Part shown: piece by piece, positions 1-13,500 of the stretch
Position numbering within the stretch: the stretch's first letter is position 1
Layout of the letters: every line of letters starts with the position of its first letter
DNA from: Oegoconia quadripuncta
Lineage: Eukaryota; Arthropoda; Insecta; Lepidoptera; Autostichidae
Length of the DNA: 64,000 nucleotides
Direction: 5' to 3'
NCBI GenBank assembly: GCA_949316235.1
Contig: OX438751.1
Span: 7,340,413-7,404,412, forward strand
Notes under the pieces: generated by a model
Seen by the model: the letters and a program-made list of their open reading frames with translations, nothing else
Databases searched by the model: none
What the model was told of the DNA's origin: nothing
Position numbers and translations under genes: made by a program

Positions 1-2337
1 TAAGTATTTTTTATTACTGTTTTTATTCGATAGGTAGGTACTTTTCATGTAAATGCGGTAGTAAAAGGGTATAACTACACATCCGCACATGGCTTGTTTG
101 TCTTTCTAAATTAAAAACGTGACATGACAAGCGAAATATTCCGACGTCAGCACAGCAGATAACATTCTATATGATATCAAATATGATGTTTCAACAACCG
201 TTTTGCAATAATAGATAAAAGAGACATTGAAGACGTGTTGCACATTGAAGCACCTACTCGCATTCATTGCATCGTATTTTGCAAGGCACGCATAAGAACA
301 ACATTCGAAAGTGTGTCAAGATTGCAATAGAAACATGCACTCAGCGCGATGCACAGAACTGGAAATGCAACACATCAAAACCATTACATTAAGTAGGTTT
401 TCCGCGTAAGTGTGAAACTCAATCAAAGCAAAATGCAATGTTACAACACATTCAAAATATAATTTCGTGGTTACTTCTCACAAATGCCAAAAGGATGTGT
501 TATGTGGGACACCCCTAAAATTTAATCAGCCAGGTTTAAGGTTTGAACGTTAAATGGGCGGAGGACAAAATTAAACGCCGCAGTTGACCATAATATAATC
601 TAATAAGATCGTCACAATATGGCCGGTCATAAACAGCGGACCACATTAATAAAATGGTACGGTCTGCGGAACAATAAAAATGTAAATATCGATCATAACC
701 GAGCAGACATTATTGTCCGTCCTGGCGGGATGCCACCCGTTCCATTCGCTCTTTTTAAGGGGATCATGATATGGGATTCGTTTGGAGCGTCCCGTCCGGC
801 TTGGGACGGTTTGTTTTCATGTGGATTTGGGTTTACGTCGCTCGGCCGCATGCATGAACGCACCACAAACTGCTCATAGTTAAATTTTTTTTTACAAAAA
901 GTAATATAATACTTGTATCTTAAAATGAAATATATAGTGGTTAAAAACTGGGGAAGTGCGTGTCGGACCACGCAGAGTGTAGGGTAGGAGTATATTCCAA
1001 TGTGAAGCTTCATGTTGTGAAGCTTCATGTTGTGAAGTAGGTATACAGTTATTTTTGAGGTGGGTAAACTCAAAAATTGAAAATAGCGTTATTACAAAAA
1101 CCATTTCCGTTTTAAGCTGGAATATTTTTCTGGTTACTTGATGATACAGTTGGAACTTTAGAGGGATATGGGGACGCATTGTTAACAACTTTCGAGCTTA
1201 TATCTCACCAAATATTCACATAAATTAAACACTACGGTTTTACCGTTGAAGAAAGAGCAACCCTTGAATATCTTACTCATTCTTCTCTGGATTACAGCGG
1301 TGTGCGGTAAAATGAAACAATGCCACATTTTGAAGTGATTGAAAGAGCTGAAACAGAGCGCACTGAGATGCGCGAATTTTTTTTTCTCATACATTCAATT
1401 ATATAGAGTGGAGTGTCTGTCACTAAACATATTTCTTCGTAATTTCACTACACGACTGCATGACGGCTCACTGCCGGCCTTTCAAGAATGTAGTTCCAAG
1501 AGACTCCGAATGACGCATACAGACGGACAGGGTTCTCTAAAAAAGCAAAATTTAGAAAATAATAAACCTTTCTCTGAACAATTGTTTGTTTATGAAATCA
1601 TTGCACTATTAATAGTAAGTGAAGCTTTTATCTAGATCCTTTCAAAATCAAAACCACATACCTTTACTCATCGTTTTGAGTAAAACGATGGCAAAGAAAT
1701 TTGATTAATGATTCTACTGTCAAGGCTTTATTTATAATGTTAATCTATTCCATATAGTCAATATAAGTTATTCTAAGAATCGCTCAAAACAGGTCTATAA
1801 ATATTTGGAATATCCAATTTAATAAGCACATAAACATTTTGGTATACATACCTACTCTATTTTTATAGGACGATATGATTATGGTCCCCTGACTTAATTA
1901 TACATAAATCCCCGATAAAGAACAATTCCGGTGTACAAAGTTAAATATCGAAACGGCTGATTTCCGACAAATATGTCTAAGAACCATTCGACTACAATAA
2001 CACTAGCATTCGAAATTAAAAGAACATTTTCAAATCTGTCCCGCTATTTTGGCAAGACAATGACCCAGATAGACATACGCATCGAACTTATAACACCTTT
2101 CTTTTTAGGTCGGGGGTCAAGAATTAGTCTGTAAAAAATAGTCTGTACTTAATACTAGTACCAAGTTCTTGCTGATCATTTTGATTCTCATCATATACTA
2201 TAACCGCATGAGTTTTTTTTACCGTAAGGAAAAAATAGAGCATTTTAGGTAAGTGAAACAGAAATTATTGGCATAGGTAATTTGATTTATTTTTTCAAAA
2301 CCATCATCGATCCACGCGCCGCCGCTGGCCGGATATT
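1..2337. other. GckIII intron sequence, nothing coding seen
   Basis: AT-rich intron between the kinase exon at 4319 and the next exon off the left edge. Only the 15-bp duplication and a small palindrome (CATCGTTTTGAGTAAAACGATG-like, 1669-1690) stand out. Confidence 0.5.
1002..1037. repeat. 15-bp tandem duplication
   Basis: GAAGCTTCATGTTGT occurs twice in a row, then GAAG. Contains a GAAGCTTC palindrome. Confidence 0.6.
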
Positions 2338-2556
2338 GATATAATAAATAAATATTTCGGACACTTACACCAATCATCTAGTCCCAAACTAAGCAAAGCT
2401 TGTGCTATGGATACTAGATAACGGATAAACATACATAAATATTTATATAAACATCCATGACTCGGGAATAAATGTTCGTATTCATCCCTCGCGGGATTCG
2501 AACCCGCAACCGTTGGTTTCGCTGACAGGGTCACTATCCACTACACCATCCGGTCG
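2338..2556 (-). repeat. tRNA-headed SINE, subfamily B
   Basis: On the minus strand the head has an A-box-like GGTGTAGTGGATAGTG and a B box GGTTCGAATCC, followed by a body with ACGAACATTTATTCCCGAGT and a 3' end rich in ATTT repeats. The copy at 42088 reads the same along its length. It is not a tRNA gene, since no acceptor stem closes. Confidence 0.85.
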
Positions 2557-4318
2557 TCAATGCGACTGGAGGGATTCGTAAGGGCTCCTATTATGCGAAA
2601 TTTATTTCGAACTCATATTTTCTCCATGTTTTTTTTATTTATTTAATGATGTAAGTCTGTGGAATGGGCTAGAAACATGACCGTCAAATGAAAACGCTTT
2701 ATTCAGTGATGGATTTGAAAAAGAAAAAAATAAAGTACTTAAGCCAATACCTTCTATTTAACTTACCTAATATGCCCGATTTATTTCCTTAAACTCATCC
2801 GGTATACGGACTGAAAGTTTAGTCTTATACAGAAACATCTGGCGTACTTAAGTTATTATCACATAAATATATTCACGAAAAAAAAAACAGTTTATATTCG
2901 ATTAAATTTAGGTACACGAAAATTATCACATGTCACAAAACTATTTCCCTTGCTAGATTTTTTTCGTGGATGGGCTGAAATTACAGTCAGTATACGTCGT
3001 CTGTCGGTGAAATACGTACATCTACCTATCGTCGTATCTGGTCCTGCACAACTTACAAACATTTTAGAAATACTGTTTGCCTACATTTCCAACAAATCCC
3101 AATATCATAAATCGAAAAACTACGTAACTCATGTATAGTTTTCTGAATTTCTATACGTAGGCAGAGTCAATAGTCAAAAAATCTTAATTTTGTAGGCACA
3201 CGGGGTTCACATAGTCATATTTTAATTTTTTTAAGCTGCTAGTTCAAAAGGCAATTATCCCCTGAGAAGAACAAGCAAGAAACTTAACAAAAATAACGTC
3301 ATCAAACTCGTGAAAATTCTAAACTTTATTAAAATTGTGCCGACTTTGTTGGCAAACCAAGAACATTTAGTACATGCATATAATATAATAAACCGGTTCC
3401 GTGTTTATTCGTGTGCTGACCCCGAAGACTTCGTGACGGACATCGTTTTAGCTACACCATAGTAAGGCACGCGAACGAATTACGCGATCGGGTGAACGTT
3501 CGAGTACAGTGAGTGACTTGCTCCAATATCGTGACATTATAACTAAACCATTACATAATCTCAAAATCTAATAAACTAAATCTCACTAGGTCTCAATAAC
3601 GTAAATTGCCTCTCGGTCACAAGGGAATATTATTTCACACAGTCACGACTCCGCGGATGTCTTATTACTAGACCTGGAAATAATACCACGAGTATACAAT
3701 TACAAAGAGACAACGGCAATTCCGCAAAATGGTCTGTAATAACTATCCAGGTATTTCATGATGTCGCCGCTTACTGATATTCCAGCTACAATAAGCGAAA
3801 CTGCCACACAATAAAGTGCGTCACATTGCAATAACTTGACGTTGACTTGAATGAAAAAAGTATTGCAGCTCTGAAAATACAGGATGACTTGCTAATGCCG
3901 ATTTTGCCTGCTTTGAAGTATCTCGTAAAATATACTTCGTAATGGGGTCCATTACGTGTGATCCTTGTCTCTCACAAAGGCTCGCCAGCATTAAACAAGC
4001 GCAGCCCCACAGACAATGATTGATGCTGCACACCCCAAACAAGACTGCCACGATAAAGAGCAAATATATTCTGCTGAGTTTATCTGCCAATACAAAGTAA
4101 CCCGATACGTGCAGGTTATCGGTCTTCATAAAGGTAATTAATGTTAAAATTTACATGTAAGTACCAACCTGAGTGACAAAATTGACCTAGTGAACAGGAA
4201 GTCTCATGTCATGAAGTTATATTTCATATTATGGTATGTATAGTTACCTATTTTTAATTTCTAGTGCTATATAGTTTTGTTTATGACAGATTATTCAGTA
4301 CATAAATGAAACACTTAC
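2557..4318. other. GckIII intron sequence, nothing recognised
   Basis: No exon, RNA gene or clear repeat. A 102-codon minus-strand frame at 3821-4129 has a hydrophobic stretch but no family resemblance and no splice support. Confidence 0.5.
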
Positions 4319-4543
4319 CTTCAAGTATGATCCATAATATTTAGTGACGTATGGGCTATCGCACTGTGATAGCACCATAATCTCCTGCTGTATATCCTCG
4401 ATTTCATCTTCGGCCTCTTCTAAGTCTATTATCTTGATAGCGACCACTTGCTGTGTTCTGTTGTCAACACCTTTGAACACCTCGCCGAAGGAACCCTTGC
4501 CGATCTTCTCTTGCTTTGTGAAGATCAGCTCGGGGTCGACCTT
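4319..4543 (-). CDS. GckIII: GckIII coding exon with glycine loop and ATP lysine
   Basis: This 225-nt exon encodes 75 residues starting [13 protein letters not shown] and ending [15 protein letters not shown]. The acceptor reads TTTTATTCCAG and the donor AAG|GTAAGT, so both ends are phase 0. It carries the N-lobe of the kinase: glycine loop, VAIK lysine and the acidic stretch [11 protein letters not shown] typical of GCK-III kinases. Reading past the donor adds a few residues before a stop, so a longer open frame here is not real coding sequence. Confidence 0.95.
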
Positions 4544-7500
4544 CTGGAATAAAACAGGTAATGTTAATGACTTCAAATTAATTTTCTCTCATTCATTGTA
4601 TCAAGCAGATTAAATTCATTATTTATGAAATGGATATAACTCCTAATATCTACATATCTCACGAATATCGACGGTAGTTTAAGAAGCATGTTTGACTATT
4701 AATAAGAGAAATAAAAATATTAATAATCTGTGATAATGTATCCTACTGTGTAGAAAAGGTTTAAGTTTGAAATTTAAGAATCAAAAACCCCAAAAGTATT
4801 TTACGTCTCAAATAAAAAACATAAAATGAATTGAATAATGTGTTTTATAAGAATTTCAAAAATAATGAAGTGGTCTATTAATATTCAAATTTCTGTGACA
4901 GGCATCTACAAACAGATAGGTACTTAGAGCGACAATTTGATAATTAATAAGAAAGAATCAAAAATTAAACAGACGTTTCTTTTTACGAGATTCTTTTTGG
5001 GTGAGTTTTTTCCATCCGAGTAAGATCTTTAATAGATATTCTATAGATATAAGATAGTAGATATAAGATTCTCAGCATGATATGAAATATTCATGCACAC
5101 GATCGGGAACGATAATTGAGGATATATTAATGTATTCCAAGTTTCACCTCGAGCGACAAAAACATTGAGCCATTGCATCGTTCTCTTACATTCTACTTAT
5201 GTATAATAAGAATTTTTTGTAAATCAAAGATTTTTGATAAAATTGCAACGTGTTAGTGTGATGACAATGAGTGGTTGTAAGACTACAAAACAAAATGCTA
5301 CTTTATAAATTATCTGTCTCTTTGCAACATTATTATTTATTAGATTTGCCTATACTATAAAAGTACATAGTAATAGACATGGAAGCAACTAATCATAACA
5401 GAGGAATGCGATAAAGGCAGATTAGTGTCATTCGCGTAGTAGAAAAACATAATTCATTTGATAATCATGTGCTAATCTTTAGCCTGTAAATTTTAACGTC
5501 ATATGCTTTTGAATAATAGAACAGCGTGGGTCGATTTATTGGATGCATGTATAGTTTTCGGTAATTGGAAGATAAAAACAGGTCGCAGTAAACTCTAACA
5601 ATGATGTATATAATTTTTATATTAATAAGATTTTTTTTTACGAAATATGTGTTTTGCGTATTATAAACAAAATAATGAAAGAAAGAAAGAAAGAAATTTA
5701 TTTATTTTGATAATGTATGTATAAGTAAAATTATATATTTGTAGTTATTGTTTTTCAAAACATTCTCCGTTTCATTTTAAAAACTTCTTCATTCGTTCAA
5801 AACATGAGGACCAATGTTTGTTATTATTTATTATTCTTCAATTAAGCATTTATTATTATATACTAATTCAAATCGACGAAATTGTTTCGATAAGATCACT
5901 TTCAGATTTTAAGCATTTATTTCATTCAACGAAAGACACGTGATATTATTTATTAAACATCAATCTAAAAACTATTGGAAATAATAATAGGGCTTATGTA
6001 TTTTATTTGTCCGTCAGTAGGTATGTCTAAACACTATAAAATCATCTATGGGAATAGCAGCGGGCGCAAGAAACCTATAGGATCGTAGTCACAGATTACT
6101 TAATAAAAGTATGTCGTATTGGAATCAATAAATAAGATATAATTATTTTTTTATGTTATTCGGCAATCAAACATAAGCAGCCAGCCCCCGTATCATGACA
6201 ACGTTTGTCGCGCGCAACGTAGGAGTGAGAGTGGGATAGTTGTATATTTCGTCCAGGCGAATGAGCAGGATAAATATTATCTTGCGCGACATAAATGTTT
6301 AACGCGCCTGTTAAGGTACTAGTGCATGAGTATCAGTCATGCTACGAGTATCATGACAACGTTTATCGCGCGGGCAACGTAGGAGTGAGAGTGGGATAGT
6401 TTAATTATTTATTTAACACTTTATTGTATATAAGCATACACGTCAAACAACAAAACAAAAAAACAGGAGAATATTAAAATATACAAAAGGCGAGCTTATC
6501 TCTATAAGAGATCTCTTCCAGCAAACCTCAGTAAGGAGACAAATAGATGAGGTAACGTAAAAGTAGACAGCGAGTACACTTACAAAAACAGTAGTTATAA
6601 ACAAACATACTATACATATAGAGAAAATAACAATCATGTCGATGACATACATACTTAAATTATGGTGTTGTTATAATATAAATAAATATAATTAAATATA
6701 TAATCTAATATGATAAAAATAAATACAAAACCTATAAATAAATATGACATATACTTAAACAAATGTACACAAATAATAATAATAATCTATTGAGACAGTT
6801 TAAGGTAATGCTCGTTCCGTCGCGATTTGAAGACCGGTAACGACTGACTATCACGTACGATAGTTGTATATTTCGTCCAGGCGAATGAGCAGGATAAATA
6901 GTATCTTGCGCGACTTAAATGTTTATCGCGCCTGTCATGCTCCTAGTGCATGAGTGCAAGGCTGTAAGTGGTGTCGATTCGGATGTACACCAACTAAACT
7001 AAACTAAAACCAGTTTTAGAGTAGTATTGTCTCTTTCTCCCTGGAACAGTACGATGCGACGGCACCACTCCAAAACTGGTTTTAGTTTAGTTGGTGTACA
7101 TCCGAATCGACACCATTATCTACCTATAAAGTCGCCGCACTGCACCGGCTAGATTAATATGGACATTTTAGTAGTCGAACGAAAGGTCCTCATCAGACGG
7201 TAAACCCAAAAGGTAGCGAAAGCAAATCTGCAGTCGAACTCGAATGAAATAGACAGCAAAGAAATTTATTTGAACAGATCCAACAAGCCGAACAGCGGGA
7301 ACATTTGGCTTACATTGTTTAGGGAAACAAGGCTATCGAGTGAGGCGCACAAACGTTTTGATACGTGACCTCTTTATGTAAAGACATTTTCAAGACAACA
7401 TTGTAGTTTGATGATAAAAAGACGGTCAAGTGCGAGTAGGACTCGTGCCCGAAATGTTTCGTACCTAATGAACAAGTATTCTGTAATGTATCTCTTTCAA

Positions 7501-10500
7501 CCGAGATCAAGTATAGGTGTGATACTTCATTGTACCTGGAAGAAACATCTTGAAAGGACTTCGGGATGTTTCCACCTAATTCGTTCAGTAATAGTGTGGC
7601 AACCCAGAACAGAACTAACCACCGCAATCAACATACTGCAGTAATACCAGATACTAGGATAATGTGATCACAGGCTGGTTAATATAAGATATACCTTTTA
7701 ATTAGACTACTTTTTAATTTGACAATATTATTGTTAATGGGATCACAATTCTTAATCGTGATCATAAATCAGTAGGCAATGTTCCGCACGATAAAGTTAA
7801 TATGGAATCTGAAGAGAAAACAAGCATTCTTTCCATTTGCACACGCGATCAAATTATGTGACTTTAAACATTCCTCAAGTACTAGATACAGGTTTTTTTT
7901 ACATCACGACGAGTCACACTTGTCAGCTGCTATTCAATAGACTATTAGCTATTATATCCCTATGCATGGTAGGTGGAATTGCACTCACACGAAACACAAG
8001 AACTTATTTGATATCTACAACATATCTTATCTCAAACAGTCAGACCACCACCCATGGCCATACCACCGTCTGGATATACTGGCCGCATCGCGGGGGGTGC
8101 ACGAGGCTCTGCGCTGTGGCTCTATCACCTGTGCACTGCTTGATCCCCCTACAGTTCTTATCTGTCCCTTCTCTGTGACGGTTCTCCCCCTTCTGGGGTC
8201 CGACAACCAATCTTATCTCAAACAGTCGAAACACAACAATGTTATCAACATTACTGCTTGGCGGCAGACGTAGATAATATGTTTTACTATTTAATTATTC
8301 CCTCGCTGCGCCTCGTACTACTAAACATGTATTGCCTTTTTGTACAATAAAGCATTTACAAACAGACATGTACCCAAATTGAATCTGATTACTCATCCAT
8401 CGAGTTACCAACTTATAATGACGCCGAGTACAGCGTATTATCGCATAAAGTAAGCACGCGTTTAGTAGCGGATAACCCCTGATTACCACACTGGTACCCT
8501 GTGCTATTTTTGAAACATGCTCTCGCTCGCGTTCTTTTTGAAATTTTGGAATTGCTGACAATTTCATGCAAATCGCAGCGGCTTCAAAACCACAATGAAA
8601 TTCTCGAAGTGGTGTCGAACAAATAATTCGAAATTTATACGACAAATTAGGTAAATAAAAAAATATATGATCCTATTATCTCTTGAGCTGTAGGACCTAT
8701 TGAACAAAAATATTTATTGGTAGTTTATATTAGAGTATATGTTTTACGACATGGCATGATAAACGAGCACGAAACTAGTAATCTCCTAGAAATAAAATCG
8801 CCACGATTATATTGTTTAGGACCTTAGTAATAATTATTTTACAATATGTAAAAATAACTTTCCGGAACAAAAGTCCAAACAAAGCCTGATAAGTAAACAT
8901 TTGTTTATTTACGTGCACATGTCAAGCGTTTACGAGTATTTATTGGCTTGCACGTGAGAATTTTTAGATTAGATTTTAAGAAAAAGCTATCACCTCGCAC
9001 GTGGATCGATTTATTCGGATAGCGGCACTACCTACCTTCTAGGAACAGCGCGGGACGTGATCGGAATGGCGACGAACAAGCCAAGGTCTTCCAGATGCAA
9101 AGTCGGACATTTTAATCTCTTACCCTAAGAAGGTACACTATTTATTACACTGTATATTTATATTCCATACGGACGACGTTCATTTTGGAGCAGACGCTAT
9201 AGATATCGGAAAATTCCGAGTTTCGCTTATTACTCGTGGGTCAATCGGTAACCTAATTCGAGGTCGCCGTAATAATTTCTATTGAAGAGGTATTTCAGTA
9301 TCAGGAAGGAAAAAAGGAAGTCAATAATCGAGCGTGAGGCACCGTCCGTGCAAGAGTATAATAAGGTAGGAGGTAACATCATTATTTCCTCTTAAAATGC
9401 CTCTCGTAAGGGTCGCAGAGGGGATGATAAAGTGAATGGCTCATCCCGCAGCGCGAACAAAAAGGCTTATTGAGTTTGGTAGGCCAATTTTACAGGCAAA
9501 AGCTAAAAAGTCGACGCCAATTTTACGGAAAGTCGATTTTAGCAAAGGTCCTCCGTACCTTTGTTGCGGTACAAGCTGCGGGCGCCGCCGTTCCGGTTTT
9601 AATTAAAAACACAAATGTTGCCGCAGTTTAAAAAATAAAGGACACTCACACTGGCTGCCCATGACAGTACGTACAGGTAATATTTAGTAAAGAAAACAAT
9701 ACCAAAGTTTATTACGACGAACAAGCAGAGTCTGAAATTAAAATATTAAATACCTATAATAATGGCCCTTCTTAAGCCGACGGCGAATGAATAATAGCAG
9801 GCCAGAGATCGCTCAAAATTTTAATCTCGATGAATTATCTAAATTAATGGAAGTGCCAACTCATAAAACTTTTCGATCAACACTGGAAGAAAACCTTTTA
9901 TAAGATTAAATTTATGCGAAAACTTGTTAGAGAAAATTAAAAGTCCGTTCCGTAACTTTAATTAAAACGACAACAATAGAACTTAGTACTAAATGGTGAG
10001 TCATCTCGATTACCTATCTACCTTGTTCTAGAGATATTTATTAAGTTTATGAAACCTCATTCACATCTTATAACACAGATGCAATCATCATTATGCATTA
10101 TTTTGATAACAATTTGAATATTAGTCTACGTATACATACTCGTAAATTTAGGGGTGTAATTGCTTATAATTTAAAGTTCCTAATTTTTTGCTAATGGGTA
10201 AAGTACCTATCAGAGATAGAATAAAAATGTTTTCTAACAAATCGGTAGCTTGCTTTAGATATAGTGTAAGCATTTCATTATAAAACCTTTGTAATGATAA
10301 TTTTATTTCATTGTTTAATTTATTTAATTATTCACTGTAAATCGAATTGCAAGATAGTAAGATTTTCTAAAACATTTTGTAAAAAATTAATCAATAGCAA
10401 CTTTATATTTTATAAAAATAGTTTGTTGAGTCGTGAAAATGGCTTTCGGGGAAATTTTTCAAAAATACAAGAAGTTATTGATCGATCGTTCGAAATAGTT

Positions 10501-13500
10501 ACAGGAGTTCTGAGCATATTCTGCGACGCAAGAACGTTTAGACCTAATTTTATATTGTACATATTATATCTAAATACATAAACTATACCTAAGGCAAGCT
10601 ACCGATTTGTTAGAAAACATTTAGTATTATATCTATGATAAGTACTCCTATCGATGTGCAAAAAATTAGGAAGATTTAGGAAGAATCGCTTATGGGGCTA
10701 AATATTTATGAAATTGACAATTTCATAATTAAATTTAATGTAATAATATTTTATAATACTAATAGATATTTTTTATGAAATAAATGATTTTGTTTATTAA
10801 TAACTTCGAATATCATTATGTTTACTTCATACGACAGTATCTCCATTGTAGCCAGATTTAAAACCACAAGCAATTATTATCTACCATACCTACACTATAT
10901 CAAGCTCAATATTTACGGTAAATCAGGAAATCTTTTTTAAGACCAACGTAAGCCTACCTACCATAAGTTCATTGATTATATTGGACAACGACCTCAGTGG
11001 CTTAATCGATGCAGTATAAATAATACATGAATCATTCATTTGACAGTTGGCTATAGCATAACATTACATCGGATATAAACAGTTTTCAACTCGCTCGCCT
11101 TCTTTTAAGGCCTTTCAGACTATATGTAATTTTCAAAAAAAAAAAAATAAGTGAACATTTAGGTGTTGACACACCTACAATATGCATTTGCCACTCCTCT
11201 TTGTCCTTCAAAGCGTGTCTTAAGGCGTTCAATTGAAGTAAAATTGAAAATCACACTTGATTTGCTGACATTTTGTATTCAATATACTAAATATATATGT
11301 TGTATCAACAGACTATTTTTGGTAAAAAAAATACCAACAAAAAAATTTTGTTGGTGTTTTAATTAAGTTGCTTTGCAATTTTAACCCTGAGTGACAATGT
11401 TGTATTATCGTTAATATTCGAGACCTATAACATGTACCTACTTTAGAGCAAATCCGAGTCACCACAGCTTTTTTTATACATACAAGGTGTTAATGAAAGA
11501 ACGCAAAACCTCGCGAATAGTAGTTCAGACCATGAGACTGAATTTCTTTTGTTCTATGACTTTTGAAAATTCACTGGTATAAAATTCGACTCTTCATACA
11601 AAATTTAATAGCGGATCGGATCAATTTGTATGGGGTAAGGGGTTTTGCGAATTTTCGAAAGTCATAGAACAAAAGATATCCAGTCTCATGGTCTGAGCTC
11701 CCAGTCGCGAGGTTCTTAAAGCGTTCATCATCATCATACCTAGTGATGGGCCTAATATTCGTTTTATATTCGATATTCGCCAGGTTTTCGGCTAAATCCC
11801 CGAATGTTCGGCAAAGTGGTACTCAAACTTTTTACTGTATTGGGCCATGTATGAGTTGAGTGTTAAACGTGTTATTTTTATGAGGTACAGTGAGGCTTTA
11901 TGTGTTGATTGACACTGTAGCTTTACTTCCAATAACAGCAGATAAAAAGATGGATATTAATTAAAAACAAAATAAAAACAAAAAACTTATTTTTTATTAA
12001 GTTATTTATAAGTTAGTTATAAGTTATTATAAGTTTTTTGTTTTAATCAAAAGTTGCATGATTAAATTACGACATTTCAACAAAAAATTAATCAAATTTC
12101 TAGTTTCTACTTGCATTGTTTAAATAAAGGAATCAATAATGCCGAATATTCGGTTCGGCAAAAGTTTTACTGAATATACGGCCGAATATTCGTATTCGGT
12201 GAAACCCATGTTCGGCCCATCTCTAATCATAGCCACAGGAAGTCCACTGCTGAATATAGGCGTCCCCTAATTGAACCATTACAAACTTAAACCATATAAC
12301 ATAACATCAATTTCGATACAATTTTCACTTTTCTGTATAGCTAACTTATCAGTAATCATAATATATGATATACTATGTACATGTTAAAGGAGTCCGTTTG
12401 GCCAAAAAGGACCTACATCGTTTATTCAAGTTATGCGAAATGTATACGTAAACATTTAAAGAAAATTCATTTAACAGCTATATAATTTTCTATAAATTGT
12501 TAACAGAATTACCAAAACTGCATGAAGTTCCAGTGGCCCGAATTCATCGCTGCGGAGTGTTTACATATTCATCGCTGAAAAATTTTACTGCACCAAAGTT
12601 GCTAAAACAAATGAAAAAGTTCAACGCGCCACGACATGACCTGATAATACACATTGTCATTCGTCAGTATAGTACCACAGACTTCATGAATAATTACTGT
12701 GATTCATATCTTAAGACAGCGCAGGAATTTCATTATTTTAGCACATTCGGTACAAACACTACGTGATAGGTTAACTTTTGATAGTGAATGGAATTCGCGA
12801 TAAACACTTAATCCATGTGCATCCGTATTATTTATTGTCAGATAAGCAACACGCGATAAAGTAGCGAATGTACACGCCGATAAGTCAACTCGATAACTGG
12901 CCGTGATCACATACACAAATCACTGTGAATGTTTAAAAGAGAATAACTATTTACAAACCAAAAACTTGACAGCAAATTTTTTTTTGCAGGCGCCATGTTG
13001 GATTTTTTTACCATAAAATGTATCCTAAGATCACGACGAATCGAACGACACCTTGCATTTCAAATTCAGTCCAGCCGTTTAGGCTCCAGGAGTTAACATG
13101 GAAATCTATTTACACTCGAAAAACATTACACTGAAATAAATGTTGAGAAGTTGTATGAAAAGTTTGATTAACAATTAACAAAGTCACTCATACATAACCA
13201 AATTATATCGGTAAAATTGTTTTTTCAGTGTACCGTCCATTTTGGGGCTGTCGGGTAAAATTAAGACCAAAACTTATTAAGGAAGCATCGAGTTCAGTGG
13301 CGCTCATTTGATAAATTAAGATTGCTTATTCACGATAAATCCAAAACTGCGTGCACTCAAAAAGGGCTAAAAATGTAAAAATAAATAATACTTAAATAAC
13401 TTCGATTTCGACTATTTTCGAGAATTGATAAATATGGCCACTTTTTGTTTGAGTGCACTGAGTGAGTTTAACTATATTGAATATATGTCGTATTTGGAAA

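Larger units (their letters stand above)
7115..10176. other. GckIII intron sequence between fold-back repeats
   Basis: Contains the direct-repeat insert at 8024-8227. The part 9000-9640 is somewhat richer in GC than its surroundings but has no coding signal; it might be regulatory or old repeat. Confidence 0.4.

Noticed and set aside
3821..4129. 102-codon minus-strand open frame with a hydrophobic segment in the GckIII intron
   Set aside because: No family resemblance and no splice support; the length is within chance for the region.
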